From Saccoglossus kowalevskii (lineage: Eukaryota; Hemichordata; Enteropneusta; Harrimaniidae): DNA of 45,554 bases. Below the pieces are notes generated by a model, which saw only the letters and a program-made list of their open reading frames with translations, did no database searches and had not been told where the DNA came from. Positions 12,943-27,609 of the stretch are shown piece after piece (positions within the stretch are counted from its first letter, which is position 1; the number at the start of each line of letters is the position of its first letter). Location: NCBI RefSeq assembly GCF_000003605.2, contig NW_003156934.1, positions 1 to 45,554 of the forward strand, in the 5' to 3' direction. The translations under genes were made by a program, and so were the position numbers.

Positions 12943-13452
12943 TTGTACGTGTTACCCCACACTTCACACCAATATGTGATATATGGGATTATAAGCTTTT
13001 CAATGTTGATTTGTACGTGTTACCCACACTTCACACCAATATGTGATATATGGGATTATAAGCTTTTCAATGTTGATTTGTACGTGTTGCCCCACACTTC
13101 ACACCAATATGTGATATATGGGATTATAAGCTTTTCAATGTTGATTTGTACGTGTTACCCACACTTCACACCAATATGTGATATATGGGATTATAAGCTT
13201 TTCAATGTTGATTTGTACGTGTTGCCACACACTTCACACCAATATGTGATATATGGGATTATAAGCTTTTCAATGTTGATTTGTACGTGTTACCCACACT
13301 TCACACCAATATGTGATATATGGGATTATAAGCTTTTCAATGTTGATTTGTACGTGTTACCCCACACTTCACACCAATATGTGATATATGGGATTATAAG
13401 CTTTTCACTGTTGATTTGTACGTGTTGCCCCACACTTCACACCAATATGTGA
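12943..13452 (+). repeat. Alternating 68/67-bp dimers (135-bp period)
   Basis: CCC-deletion monomers alternate with full ones near 13021, 13156 and 13291, giving a 135-bp dimer repeated about three times. Because 135 is divisible by three, one frame stays open for 169 codons from a TTG and encodes a 45-residue periodic peptide. I do not call this a gene: the start is TTG, there is no independent coding signal, and the frame is open only because of the length pattern. It is useful as the longest in-phase run of 67/68 alternation. Confidence 0.75.
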
Positions 13453-14035
13453 TATATGGGATTATAAGCTTTTCAATGTTGATTTGTACGTGTTACCCAC
13501 ACTTCACACCAATATGTGATATATGGGATTATAAGCTTTTCAATGTTGATTTGTACGTGTTACCCACACTTCACACCAATATGTGATATATGGGATTATA
13601 AGCTTTTCAATGTTGATTTGTACGTGTTACCCCACACTTCACACCAATATGTGATATATGGGATTATAAGCTTTTCAATGTTGATTTGTACGTATTACCC
13701 CACACTTCACACCAATATGTGATATATGGGATTATAAGCTTTTCAATGTTGATTTGTACGTGTTACCCCACACTTCACACCAATATGTGATATATGGGAT
13801 TATAAGCTTTTCAATGTTGATTTGTACGTGTTACCCCACGTTTCACACCAATATGTGATATATGGGATTATAAGCTTTTCAATGTTGATTTGTACGTGTT
13901 GCCCCACACTTCACACCAATATGTGATATATGGGATTATAAGCTTTTCAATGTTGATTTGTACGTGTTGCCCCACACTTCACACCAATATGTGATATATG
14001 GGATTATAAGCTTTTCAATGTTGATTTGTACGTGT

Positions 14036-14566
14036 TACCCCACACTTCACACCAATATGTGATATATGGGATTATAAGCTTTTCAATGTTGATTTGTACG
14101 TGTTGCCCCACACTTCACACCAATATGTGATATATGGGATTATAAGCTTTTCAATGTTGATTTGTACGTGTTGCCACACACTTCACACCAATATGTGATA
14201 TATGGGATTATAAGCTTTTCAATGTTTATTTGTACGTGTTACCCCACAATTCACACCAATATGTGATATATGGGATTATAAGCTTTTCAATGTTGATTTG
14301 TACGTGTTACCCCACACTTCACACCAATATGTGATATATGGGATTATAAGCTTTTCAATGTTGATTTGTACGTGTTGCCCCACACTTCACACCAATATGT
14401 GATATATGGGATTATAAGCTTTTCAATGTTGATTTGTACGTGTTGCCCCACACTTCACACCAATATGTGATATATGGGATTATAAGCTTTTCAATGTTGA
14501 TTTGTACGTGTTGCCCCACACTTCACACCAATATGTGATATATGGGATTATAAGCTTTTCAATGTT
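14036..14566 (+). repeat. CACAATTC block, copy 2
   Basis: This is the partner of 5890-6420 at offset 8146. It has the same succession of TTGCCACAC, TTTATTTG and CACAATTC markers followed by A-type and G-type monomers. Confidence 0.75.
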
Positions 14567-15254
14567 GATTTGTACGTGTTGCCACACACTTCACACCAAT
14601 ATGTGATATATGGGATTATAAGCTTTTCAATGTTGATTTGTACGTGTTGCCCCACACTTCACACCAATATGTGATATATGGGATTATAAGCTTTTCAATG
14701 TTGATTTGTACGTGTTGCCACACACTTCACACCAATATGTGATATATGGGATTATAAGCTTTTCAATGTTGATTTGTACGTGTTACCCCACACTTCACAC
14801 CAATATGTGATATATGGGATTATAAGCTTTTCAATGTTGATTTGTACGTGTTGCCCCACACTTCACACCAATATGTGATATATGGGATTATAAGCTTTTC
14901 AATGTTGATTTGTACGTGTTACCCCACACTTCACACCAATATGTGATATATGGGATTATAAGCTTTTCAATGTTGATTTGTACGTGTTACCCCACACTTC
15001 ACACCAATATGTGATATATGGGATTATAAGCTTTTCAATGTTGATTTGTACGTGTTGCCCCACACTTCACACCAATATGTGATATATGGGATTATAAGCT
15101 TTTCAATGTTGATTTGTACGTGTTGCCCCACACTTCACACCAATATGTGATATATGGGATTATAAGCTTTTCAATGTTGATTTGTACGTGTTGCCCCACA
15201 CTTCACACCAATATGTGATATATGGGATTATAAGCTTTTCAATGTTGATTTGTA

Positions 15255-16800
15255 CGTGTTGTCCCACACTTCACACCAATATGTGATATATGGGATTATA
15301 AGCTTTTCAATGTTGATTTGTACGTGTTGTCCCACACTTCACACCAATATGTGATATATGGGATTATAAGCTTTTCAATGTTGATTTGTACGTGTTACCC
15401 CACACTTCACACCAATATGTGATATATGGGATTATAAGCTTTTCAATGTTGATTTGTACGTGTTACCCCACACTTCACACCAATATGTGATATATGGGAT
15501 TATAAGCTTTTCAATGTTGATTTGTACGTGTTACCCCACACTTCACACCAATATGTAATATATGGGATTATAAAGCTTTTCAATGTTGATTTGTACGTGT
15601 TACCCCACACTTCACACCAATATGTGATATATGGGATTATAAGCTTTTTCAATGTTGATTTGTACGTGTTACCCCACACTTCACACCAATATGTGATATA
15701 TGGGATTATAAGCTTTTCAATGTTGATTTGTACGTGTTACCCCACACTTCACACCAATATGTGATATATGGGATTATAAGCTTTTCAATGTTGATTTGTA
15801 CGTGTTGCCCCACACTTCACACCAATATGTGATATATGGGATTATAAGCTTTTCAATGTTGATTTGTACGTGTTGCCCCACACTTCACACCAATATGTGA
15901 TATATGGGATTATAAGCTTTTCAATGTTGATTTGTACGTGTTACCCCACACTTCACACCAATATGTGATATATGGGATTATAAGCTTTTCAATGTTGATT
16001 TGTACGTGTTGCCCCACACTTCACACCAATATGTGATATATGGGATTATAAGCTTTTCAATGTTGATTTGTACGTGTTGCCACACACTTCACACCAATAT
16101 GTGATATATGGGATTATAAGCTTTTCAATGTTGATTTGTACGTGTTACCCCACACTTCACACCAATATGTGATATATGGGATTATAAGCTTTTCAATGTT
16201 GATTTGTACGTGTTACCCCACACTTCACACCAATATGTGATATATGGGATTATAAGCTTTTCAATGTTGATTTGTACGTGTTACCCCACACTTCACACCA
16301 ATATGTGATATATGGGATTATAAGCTTTTCAATGTTGATTTGTACGTGTTGCCCCACACTTCACACCAATATGTGATATATGGGATTATAAGCTTTTCAA
16401 TGTTGATTTGTACGTGTTGCCCCACACTTCACACCAATATGTGATATATGGGATTATAAGCTTTTCAATGTTGATTTGTACGTGTTGCCCCACACTTCAC
16501 ACCAATATGTGATATATGGGATTATAAGCTTTTCAATGTTGATTTGTACGTGTTGCCCCACACTTCACACCAATATGTGATATATGGGATTATAAGCTTT
16601 TCAATGTTGATTTGTACGTGTTGTCCCACACTTCACACCAATATGTGATATATGGGATTATAAGCTTTTCAATGTTGATTTGTACGTGTTGTCCCACACT
16701 TCACACCAATATGTGATATATGGGATTATAAGCTTTTCAATGTTGATTTGTACGTGTTGTCCCACACTTCACACCAATATGTGATATATGGGATTATAAG
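15255..16800 (+). repeat. TTGTCCC-marked segment, about 20-monomer spacing
   Basis: TTGTCCC (m31 C to T) appears in two consecutive monomers at about 15259 and 15327, then in three consecutive monomers from 16621. The spacing from first to first is 1362 bases, about 20 monomers. Each group follows a run of G-type monomers and precedes A-types. In between lie AAAGCTTTTC (near 15572) and GCTTTTTC (near 15643), which account for the two extra bases. Confidence 0.7.
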
Positions 16801-17320
16801 CTTTTCAATGTTGATTTGTACGTGTTACCCCACACTTCACACCAATATGTGATATATGGGATTATAAGCTTTTCAATGTTGATTTGTACGTGTTACCCCA
16901 CACTTCACACCAATATGTGATATATGGGATTATAAGCTTTTCAATGTTGATTTGTACGTGTTGCCCACACTTCACACCAATATGTGATATATGGGATTAT
17001 AAGCTTTTCAATGTTGATTTGTACGTGTTACCCCACACTTCACACCAATATGTGATATATGGGATTATAAGCTTTTCAATATTGATTTGTACGTGTTACC
17101 CCACACTTCACACCAATATGTGATATATGGGATTATAAGCTTTTCAATGTTGATTTGTACGTGTTACCCCACACTTCACACCAATATGTGATATATGGGA
17201 TTATAAGCTTTTCAATGTTGATTTGTACGTGTTACCCCACACTTCACAACAATATGTGATATATGGGATTATAAGCTTTTCAATGTTGATTTGTACGTGT
17301 TACCCACACTTCACACCAAC
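16160..17320 (+). repeat. 1.1-kb block, left copy (pair with 40724-41884)
   Basis: The order is A-types, four G-types, TTGTCCC monomers, A-types, G-type CCC deletion, A-type, TCAATATTG (m13 G to A), three A-types, then A-type CCC deletion. It matches the region 24,564 bases downstream. The third TTGTCCC here is A-type there, and CACAACAAT (17246) and CCAACATG (17316) occur only here. Confidence 0.8.
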
Positions 17321-18689
17321 ATGTGATATATGGGATTATAAGCTTTTCAATGTTGATTTGTACGTGTTGCCCCACACTTCACACCAATATGTGATATATG
17401 GGATTATAAGCTTTTCAATGTTGATTTGTACGTGTTGCCCCACACTTCACACCAATATGTGATATATGGGATTATAAGCTTTTCAATGTTGATTTGTACG
17501 TGTTGCCACACACTTCACACCAATATGTGATATATGGGATTATAAGCTTTTCAATGTTGATTTGTACGTGTTGCCCCACACTTCACACCAATATGTGATA
17601 TATGGGATTATAAGCTTTTCAATGTTGATTTGTACGTGTTGCCATACACTTCACACCAATATGTGATATATGGGATTATAAGCTTTTCAATGTTGATTTG
17701 TACGTGTTACCCCACACTTCACACCAATATGTGATATATGGGATTATAAGCTTTTCAATGTTGATTTGTACGTGTTGCCCCACACTTCACACCAATATGT
17801 GATATATGGGATTATAAGCTTTTCAATGTTGATTTGTACGTGTTGCCACACACTTCACACCAATATGTGATATATGGGATTATAAGCTTTTCAATGTTGA
17901 TTTGTACGTGTTGCCCCACACTTCACACCAATATGTGATATATGGGATTATAAGCTTTTCAATGTTGATTTGTACGTGTTGCCCACACTTCACACCAATA
18001 TGTGATATATGGGATTATAAGCTTTGCAATGTTGATTTGTACGTGTTGCCCACACTTCACACCAATATGTGATATATGGGATTATAAGCTTTTCAATGTT
18101 GATTTGTACGTGTTGCCCACACTTCACACCAATATGTGATATATGGGATTATAAGCTTTTCAATGTTGATTTGTACGTGTTGCCCACACTTCACACCAAT
18201 ATGTGATATATGGGATTATAAGCTTTTCAATGTTGATTTGTACGTCTTGCCCGACACTTCACACCAATATGTGATATATGGGATTATAAGCTTTTCAATG
18301 TTGATTTGTACGTGTTGCCCACACTTCACACCAATATGTGATATATGGGATTATAAGCTTTTCAATGTTGATTTGTACGTGTTGCCCCACACTTCACACC
18401 AATATGTGATATATGGGATTATAAGCTTTTCAATGTTGATTTGTACGTGTTACCCCACACTTCACACCAATATGTGATATATGGGATTATAAGCTTTTCA
18501 ATATTGATTTGTACGTGTTACCCCACACTTCACACCAATATGTGATATATGGGATTATAAGCTTTTTCAATGTTGATTTGTACGTGTTACCCCACACTTC
18601 ACACCAATATGTGATATATGGGATTATAAGCTTTTCAATGTTGATTTGTACGTGTTACCCCACACTTCACACCAATATGTGATATATGG

Positions 18690-19190
18690 GATTATAAGCT
18701 TTTCAATGTTGATTTGTACGTGTTGCCCACACTTCACACCAATATGTGATATATGGGATTATAAGCTTTTCAATGTTGATTTGTACGTGTTGCCCCACAC
18801 TTCACACCAATATGTGATATATGGGATTATAAGCTTTTCAATGTTGATTTGTACGTGTTACCCCACACTTCACACCAATATGTGATATATGGGATTATAA
18901 GCTTTTCAATGTTGATTTGTACGTGTTGCCCACACTTAACACCAATATGTGATATATAGGATTATAAGCTTTTCAATATTGATTTGTACGTGTTGCCCCA
19001 CACTTCACACCAATATGTGATATATGGGATTATAAGCTTTTCAATGTTGATTTGTACGTGTTGCCACACACTTCACACCAATATGTGATATATGGGATTA
19101 TAAGCTTTTCAATGTTGATTTGTACGTGTTGCCCACACTTCACACCAATATGTGATATATGGGATTATAAGCTTTTCAATGTTGATTTGT
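18690..19190 (+). repeat. Half-kb block, left copy (pair with 44885-45385)
   Basis: The order is G-type CCC deletion, G-type, A-type, then CCC deletion with CTTAACACC and ATATAGGATT, TCAATATTG (18974), TTGCCACAC and CCC deletion. The rare CTTAACACC plus ATATAGG combination recurs exactly 26,195 bases downstream. Confidence 0.85.
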
Positions 19191-20617
19191 ACGTGTTGCC
19201 CCATACTTCACACCAATATGTGATATATGGGATTATAAGCTTTTCAATATTGATTTGTACGTGTTGCCCCACACTTCACACCAATATGTGATATATGGGA
19301 TTATAAGCTTTTCAATGTTGATTTGTACGTGTTGCCACATACTTCACACCAATATGTGATATATGGGATTATAAGCTTTTCAATGTTGATTTGTACGTGT
19401 TACCCCACACTTCACACCAATATGTGATATATGGGATTATAAGCTTTTCAATATTGATTTGTACGTGTTGCCCCACACTTCACACCAATATGTGATATAT
19501 GGGATTATAAGCTTTTCAATGATGATTTGTACGTGTTGCCCACACTTCACACCAATATGTGATATATGGGATTATAAGCTTTTCAATGTTGATTTGTACG
19601 TGTTGCCCACACTTCACACCAATATGTGATATATGGGATTATAAGCTTTTCAATGTTGATTTGTACGTGTTACCCCACACTTCACACCAATATGTGATAT
19701 ATGGGATTATAAGCTTTTCAATGTTGATTTGTACGTGTTGCCACATACTTCACACCAATATGTGATATATGGGATTATAAGCTTTTCAATGTTGATTTGT
19801 ACGTGTTACCCCACACTTCACACCAATATGTGATATATGGGATTATAAGCTTTTCAATATTGATTTGTACGTGTTGCCCCACACTTCACACCAATATGTG
19901 ATATATGGGATTATAAGCTTTTCAATGATGATTTGTACGTGTTGCCCACACTTCACACCAATATGTGATATATGGGATTATAAGCTTTTCAATGTTGATT
20001 TGTACGTGTTACCCCACACTTCACACCAATATGTGATATATGGGATTATAAGCTTTTCAATATTGATTTGTACGTGTTACCCCACAATTCACACCAATAT
20101 GTGATATATGGGATTATAAGCTTTTCAATGTTGATTTGTACGTGTTACCCCACACTTCACACCAATATGTGATATATGGGATTATAAGCTTTTCAATGTT
20201 GATTTGTACGTGTTACCCCACACTTCACACCAATATGTGATATATGGGATTATAAGCTTTTCAATGTTGATTTGTACGTGTTACCCACACTTCACACCAA
20301 TATGTGATATATGGGATTATAAGCTTTTCAATCTTGATTTGTACGTGTTGCCCACACTTCACACCAATATGTGATATATGGGATTATAAGCTTTTCAATG
20401 TTGATTTGTACGTGTTACCCCACACTTCACACCAATATGTGATATATGGGATTATAAGCTTTTCAATATTGATTTGTACGTGTTACCCCACAATTCACAC
20501 CAATATGTGATATATGGGATTATAAGCTTTTCAATGTTGATTTGTACGTGTTACCCCACACTTCACACCAATATGTGATATATGGGATTATAAGCTTTTC
20601 AATGTTGATTTGTACGT

Positions 20618-21227
20618 GTTACCCCACACTTCACAACAATATGTGATATATGGGATTATAAGCTTTCAATGTTGATTTGTACGTGTTGCCACACTTCACA
20701 CAATATGTGATATATGGGATTATAAGCTTTTCAATGTTGATTTGTACGTGTTACCCCCACACTTCACACCAATATGTGATATATGGGATTATAAGCTTTT
20801 CAATATTGATTTGTACGTGTTACCCCACAATTCACACCAATATGTGATATATGGGATTATAAGCTTTTCAATGTTGATTTGTACGTGTTACCCCACACTT
20901 CACACCAATATGTGATATATGGGATTATAAGCTTTTCAATGTTGATTTGTACGTGTTACCCCACACTTCACACCAATATGTGATATATGGGATTATAAGC
21001 TTTTCAATGTTGATTTGTACGTGTTACCCACACTTCACACCAATATGTGATATATGGGATTATAAGCTTTTCAATGTTGATTTGTACGTGTTACCCCACA
21101 CTTCACACCAATATGTGATATATGGGATTATAAGCTTTTCAATGTTGATTTGTACGTGTTACCCCACACTTCACACCAATATGTGATATATGGGATTATA
21201 AGATTTTCAATGTTGATTTGTACGTGT
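20618..21227 (+). repeat. 9-monomer higher-order repeat, unit 1 (610 bp)
   Basis: The unit marker order is A; G-type CCC deletion; A; TCAATATTG leading to A with CACAATTC; A; A; A with CCC deletion; A; A, with AAGATTTTC at the unit end. Nine 68-bp monomers less two C's give 610 bp. This copy has small indels in its first two monomers (20641-20760). The next unit starts exactly 610 bases later: TCAATATTG is at 20801 and 21411. Confidence 0.8.
20641..20765 (+). repeat. Indel cluster inside 9-monomer unit 1
   Basis: Within about 120 bases there is a GCTTTCAATG (one T short), TTGCCACACTT with missing bases, CACACAATATG (one C short) and TTACCCCCACAC (one C extra). The losses and gains nearly balance. 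The cluster lies at the start of a higher-order unit and may be a consensus flaw. Confidence 0.7.
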
Positions 21228-21837
21228 TACCCCACACTTCACACCAATATGTGATATATGGGATTATAAGCTTTTCAATGTTGATTTGTACGTGTTGCCC
21301 ACACTTCACACCAATATGTGATATATGGGATTATAAGCTTTTCAATGTTGATTTGTACGTGTTACCCCACACTTCACACCAATATGTGATATATGGGATT
21401 ATAAGCTTTTCAATATTGATTTGTACGTGTTACCCCACAATTCACACCAATATGTGATATATGGGATTATAAGCTTTTCAATGTTGATTTGTACGTGTTA
21501 CCCCACACTTCACACCAATATGTGATATATGGGATTATAAGCTTTTCAATGTTGATTTGTACGTGTTACCCCACACTTCACAACAATATGTGATATATGG
21601 GATTATAAGCTTTTCAATGTTGATTTGTACGTGTTACCCACACTTCACACCAATATGTGATATATGGGATTATAAGCTTTTCAATGTTGATTTGTACGTG
21701 TTACCCCACACTTCACACCAATATGTGATATATGGGATTATAAGCTTTTCAATGTTGATTTGTACGTGTTACCCCACACTTCACACCAATATGTGATATA
21801 TGGGATTATAAGCTTTTCAATGTTGATTTGTACGTGT
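21228..21837 (+). repeat. 9-monomer higher-order repeat, unit 2
   Basis: This is the direct tandem neighbour of the unit at 20618. It has the same nine-marker order, with CACAACAAT at its sixth monomer and without AAGATTTTC at its end. The array then leaves the pattern: the next monomers are A-type without CCC deletion. Confidence 0.8.
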
Positions 21838-21949
21838 TACCCCACACTTCACACCAATATGTGATATATGGGATTATAAGCTTTTCAATGTTGATTTGTA
21901 CGTGTTACCCCACACTTCACACCAATATGTGATATATGGGATTATAAGC

Positions 21950-23110
21950 TTTTCAATGTTGATTTGTACGTGTTGCCCCACACTTCACACCAATATGTGA
22001 TATATGGGATTATAAGCTTTTCAATGTTGATTTGTACGTGTTACCCCACACTCCACACCAATATGTGATATATGGGATTATAAGCTTTTCAATGTTGATT
22101 TGTACGTGTTGCCCCACACTTCACACCAATATGTGATATATGGGATTATAAGCTTTTCAATGTTGATTTGTACGTGTTGCCCCACACTTCACACCAATAT
22201 GTGATATATGGGATTATAAGATTTTCAATGTTGATTTGTACGTGTTACCCCACACTTCACACCAATATGTGATATATGGGACTATAAGCTTTTCAATGTT
22301 GATTTGTACGTGTTACCCCACACTTCACACCAATATGTGATATATGGGATTATAAGCTTTTCAATGTTGATTTGTACGTGTTACCCCACACTTCACACCA
22401 ATATGTGATATATGGGATTATAAGCTTTTCAATGTTGATTTGTACGTGTTACCCCACACTTCACACCAATATGTGATATATGGGATTATAAGCTTTTCAA
22501 TGTTGATTTATACGTGTTGCCCCATACTTCACACCAATATGTGATATATGGGACTATAAGCTTTTCAATGTTGATTTGTACGTGTTGCCCCACACTTCAC
22601 ACCAATATGTGATATATGGGATTATAAGCTTTTCAATGTTGATTTGTACGTGTTTCCCCACACTTCACACCAATATGTGATATATGGGACTATAAGCTTT
22701 TCAATGTTGATTTGTACGTGTTGCCCCATACTTCACACCAATATGTGATATATGGGACTATAAGCTTTTCAATGTTGATTTGTACGTGTTGCCCCACACT
22801 TCACACCAATATGTGATATATGGGATTATAAGCATTTCAATGTTGATTTGTACGTGTTACCCCACACTTCACACCAATATGTGATATATGGGACTATAAG
22901 CTTTTCAATGTTGATTTGTACGTGTTACCCCACACTTCACACCAATATGTGATATATGGGACTATAAGCTTTTCAATGTTGATTTGTACGTGTTGCCCCA
23001 CACTTCACACCAATATGTGATATATGGGATTATAAGCATTTCAATGTTGATTTGTACGTGTTACCCCACACTTCACACCAATATGTGATATATGGGATTA
23101 TAAGCTTTTC
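21950..23110 (+). repeat. GGGACTAT-rich block, left copy (pair with 35600-36550)
   Basis: The CACTCCACACC marker (22051) is followed by several monomers with GGGACTAT (m65 T to C), CCCCATACTTC, GATTTATACG (near 22506) and AAGCATTTC (22831 and 23035). The last two are 204 bases, three monomers, apart. The same markers recur at 35.6-36.5 kb. The pair spacing of AAGCATTTC is identical there, but the offset changes by whole monomers (13,643, then 13,371, then 13,439), showing internal gains and losses. Confidence 0.75.
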
Positions 23111-24692
23111 AATGTTGATTTGTACGTGTTGCCCCACACTTCACACCAATATGTGATATATGGGATTATAAGCTTTTCAATGTTGATTTGTACGTGTTAC
23201 CACACACTTCACACCAATATGTGATATATGGGATTATAAGCTTTTCAATGTTGATTTGTACGTGTTGCCCCACACTTCACACCAATATGTGATATATGGG
23301 ATTATAAGCTTTTCAATGTTGATTTGTACGTGTTGCCCCACACTTCACACCAATATGTGATATATGGGATTATAAGCTTTTCAATGTTGATTTGTACGTG
23401 TTGCCCCACACTTCACACCAATATGTGATATATGGGATTATAAGCTTTTCAATGTTGATTTGTACGTGTTACCCACACTTCACACCAATATGTGATATAT
23501 GGGATTATAAGCTTTTCAATGTTGATTTGTACGTGTTACCCCACACTTCACACCAATATGTGATATATGGGATTATAAGCTTTTCAATGTTGATTTGTAC
23601 GTGTTGCCCCACACTTCACACCAATATGTGATATATGGGATTATAAGCTTTTCAATGTTGATTTGTACGTGTTGCCCCACACTTCACACCAATATGTGAT
23701 ATATGGGATTATAAGCTTTTCAATGTTGATTTGTACGTGTTGCCCCACACTTCACACCAATATGTGATATATGGGATTATAAGCTTTTCAATGTTGATTT
23801 GTACGTGTTGCCCCACACTTCACACCAATATGTGATATATGGGATTATAAGCTTTTCAATGTTGATTTGTACGTGTTGCCCCACACTTCACACCAATATG
23901 TGATATATGGGATTATAAGCTTTTCAATGTTAATTTGTACGTGTTGCCCCACACTTCACACCAATATGTGATATATGGGATTATAAGCTTTTCAATGTTG
24001 ATTTGTACGTGTTGCCCCACACTTCACACCAATATGTGATATATGGGATTATAAGCTTTTCAATGTTGATTTGTACGTGTTGCCCCACACTTCACACCAA
24101 TATGTGATATATGGGATTATAAGCTTTTCAATGTTGATTTGTACGTGTTGCCCCACACTTCACACCAATATGTGATATATGGGATTATAAGCTTTTCAAT
24201 GTTTATTTGTACGTGTTGCCCCACACTTCACACCAATATGTGATATATGGGATTATAAGCTTTTCAATGTTGATTTGTACGTGTTACCACACACTTCACA
24301 CCAATATGTGATATATGGGATTATAAGCTTTTCAATGTTGATTTGTACGTGTTACCCACACTTCACACCAATATGTGATATATGGGATTATAAGCTTTTC
24401 AATGTTGATTTGTACGTGTTGCCCCACACTTCACACCAATATGTGATATATGGGATTATAAGCTTTTCAATGTTGATTTGTACGTGTTGCCCCACACTTC
24501 ACACCAATATGTGATATATGGGATTATAAGCTTTTCAATGTTGATTTGTACGTGTTGCCCCACACTTCACACCAATATGTGATATATGGGATTATAAGCT
24601 TTTCAATGTTGATTTGTACGTGTTACCCCACACTTCACACCAATATGTGATATATGGGATTATAAGCTTTTCAATGTTGATTTGTACGTGTT

Positions 24693-25099
24693 ACCACACA
24701 CTTCACACCAATATGTGATATATGGGATTATAAGCTTTTCAATGTTGATTTGTACGTGTTACCCCACACTTCACACCAATATGTGATATATGGGATTATA
24801 AGCATTTCAATGTTGATTTGTACGTGTTACCCCACACTTCACACCAATATGTGATATATGGGATTATAAGCTTTTCAATGTTGATTTGTACGTGTTACCC
24901 ACACTTCACACCAATATGTGATATATGGGATTATAAGCTTTTCAATGTTGATTTGTACGTGTTGCCCCACACTTCACACCAATATGTGATATATGGGATT
25001 ATAAGCTTTTCAATGTTGATTTGTACGTGTTGCCCCACACTTCACACCAATATGTGATATATGGGATTATAAGCTTTTCAATGTTGATTTGTACGTGTT
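24693..25099 (+). repeat. 6-monomer higher-order repeat, single copy (407 bp)
   Basis: The order is TTACCACAC; A; AAGCATTTC leading to A; A with CCC deletion; G; G. Six monomers less one C give 407 bp. The same unit is present twice in tandem at 32432-33245. Confidence 0.85.
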
Positions 25100-25689
25100 G
25101 CCCCACACTTCACACCAATATGTGATATATGGGATTATAAGCTTTTCAATGTTGATTTGTACGTGTTACCCCACACTTCACACCAATATGTGATATATGG
25201 GATTATAAGCATTTCAATGTAGATTTGTACGTGTTACCCCACACTTCACACCAATATGTGATATATGGGATTATAAGCTTTTCAATGTTGATTTGTACGT
25301 GTTACCCCACACTTCACACCAATATGTGATATATGGGATTATAAGCTTTTCAATGTTGATTTGTACGTGTTGCCACACACTTCACACCAATATGTGATAT
25401 ATGGGATTATAAGCTTTTCAATGTTGATTTGTACGTGTTGCCCCACACTTCACACCAATATGTGATATATGGGATTATAAGCTTTTCAATGTTGATTTGT
25501 ACGTGTTGCCCCACACTTCACACCAATATGTGATATATGGGATTATAAGCTTTTCAATGTTGATTTGTACGTGTTGCCCCACACTTCACACCAATATGTG
25601 ATATATGGGATTATAAGCTTTTCAATGTTGATTTGTACGTGTTACCCCACACTTCACACCAATATGTGATATATGGGATTATAAGCTTT

Positions 25690-26230
25690 TCAATGTTGAT
25701 TTGTACGTGTTGCCCCACACTTCACACCAATATGTGATATATGGGATTATAAGCTTTTCAATGTTGATTTGTACGTGTTGCCCCACACTTCACACCAATA
25801 TGTGATATATGGGATTATAAGCTTTTCAATGTTGATTTGTACGTGTTGCCCCACACTTCACACCAATATGTGATATATGGGATTATAAGCTTTTCAATGT
25901 TGATTTGTACGTGTTACCCACACTTCACACCAATATGTGATATATGGGATTATAAGCTTTTCAATGTTGATTTGTACGTGTTACCCCACACTTCACACCA
26001 ATATGTGATATATGGGATTATAAGCTTTTCAATGTTGATTTGTACGTGTTGCCCCACACTTCACACCAATATGTGATATATGGGATTATAAGCTTTTCAA
26101 TGTTGATTTGTACGTGTTGCCCCACACTTCACACCAAATATGTGATATATGGGATTATAAGCTTTTCAATGTTGATTTGTACGTGTTGCCCCACACTTCA
26201 CACCAATATGTGATATATGGGATTATAAGC
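25690..26230 (+). repeat. CCAAATATG block, left copy (pair with 30780-31320)
   Basis: G-types, an A-type CCC deletion, A, G, then a G-type with one extra A in CACACCAAATATG (near 26134) recur at an offset of exactly 5090. The extra A makes a 69-bp monomer. The only other such insertion I noticed is near 3326. Confidence 0.8.
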
Positions 26231-27609
26231 TTTTCAATGTTGATTTGTACGTGTTACCCACACTTCACACCAATATGTGATATATGGGATTATAAGCTTT
26301 TCAATGTTGATTTGTACGTGTTACCCCACACTTCACACCAATATGTGATATATGGGATTATAAGCTTTTCAATGTTGATTTGTACGTGTTGCCCCACACT
26401 TCACACCAATATGTGATATATGGGATTATAAGCTTTTCAATGTTGATTTGTACGTGTTACCCACACTTCACACCAATATGTGATATATGGGATTATAAGC
26501 TTTTCAATGTTGATTTGTACGTGTTACCCACACTTCACACCAATATGTGATATATGGGATTATAAGCTTTTCAATGTTGATTTGTACGTGTTACCCCACA
26601 CTTCACACCAATATGTGATATATGGGATTATAAGCTTTTCAATGTTGATTTGTACGTATTACACCACACTTCACACCAATATGTGATATATGGGATTATA
26701 AGCTTTTCAATGTTGATTTGTACGTGTTGCCCACACTTCACACCAATATGTGATATATGGGATTATAAGCTTTTCAATGTTGATTTGTACGTGTTGCCCA
26801 CACTTCACACCAATATGTGATATATGGGACTATAAGCTTTTCAATGTTGATTTGTACGTGTTACCCCACACTTCACACCAATATGTGATATATGGGATTA
26901 TAAGCTTTTCAATGTTGATTTGTACGTGTTACCCCACACTTCACACCAATATGTGATATATGGGATTATAAGCTTTTCAATGTTTATTTGTACGTGTTAC
27001 CCCACACTTCACACCAATATGTGATATATGGGATTATAAGCTTTTCAATGTTGATTTGTACGTGTTGCCCCACACTTCACACCAATATGTGATATATGGG
27101 ATTATAAGCTTTTCAATGATGATTTGTACGTGTTACCCCACACTTCACACCAATATGTGATATATGGGATTATAAGCTTTTCAATGTTGATTTGTACGTA
27201 TTGCCCCACACTTCACACCAATATGTGATATATGGGATTATAAGCTTTTCAATGTTGATTTGTACGTGTTGCCCCACACTTCACACCAATATGTGATATA
27301 TGGGATTATAAGCTTTTCAATGTTGATTTGTACGTGTTGCCACACACTTCACACCAATATGTGATATATGGGATTATAAGCTTTTGAATGTTGATTTGTA
27401 CGTGTTGCCCCACACTTCACACCAATATGTGATATATGGGATTATAAGCTTTTCAATGTTGATTTGTACGTGTTACCCCACACTTCACACCAATATGTGA
27501 TATATGGGATTATAAGCTTTTCAATGTTGATTTGTACGTGTTACCCCACACTTCACACCAATATGTGATATATGGGATTATAAGCTTTTCAATGTTGATT
27601 TGTACGTGT

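Noticed and set aside
12943-13452. 169-codon open frame and the many 68-113 codon frames along the window as genes
   Set aside because: All are the same periodic peptide read from the satellite, starting at TTG or GTG, ending at the monomer's own TGA, and differing only at satellite variant sites. No ribosome-binding or splice context separates any one of them.
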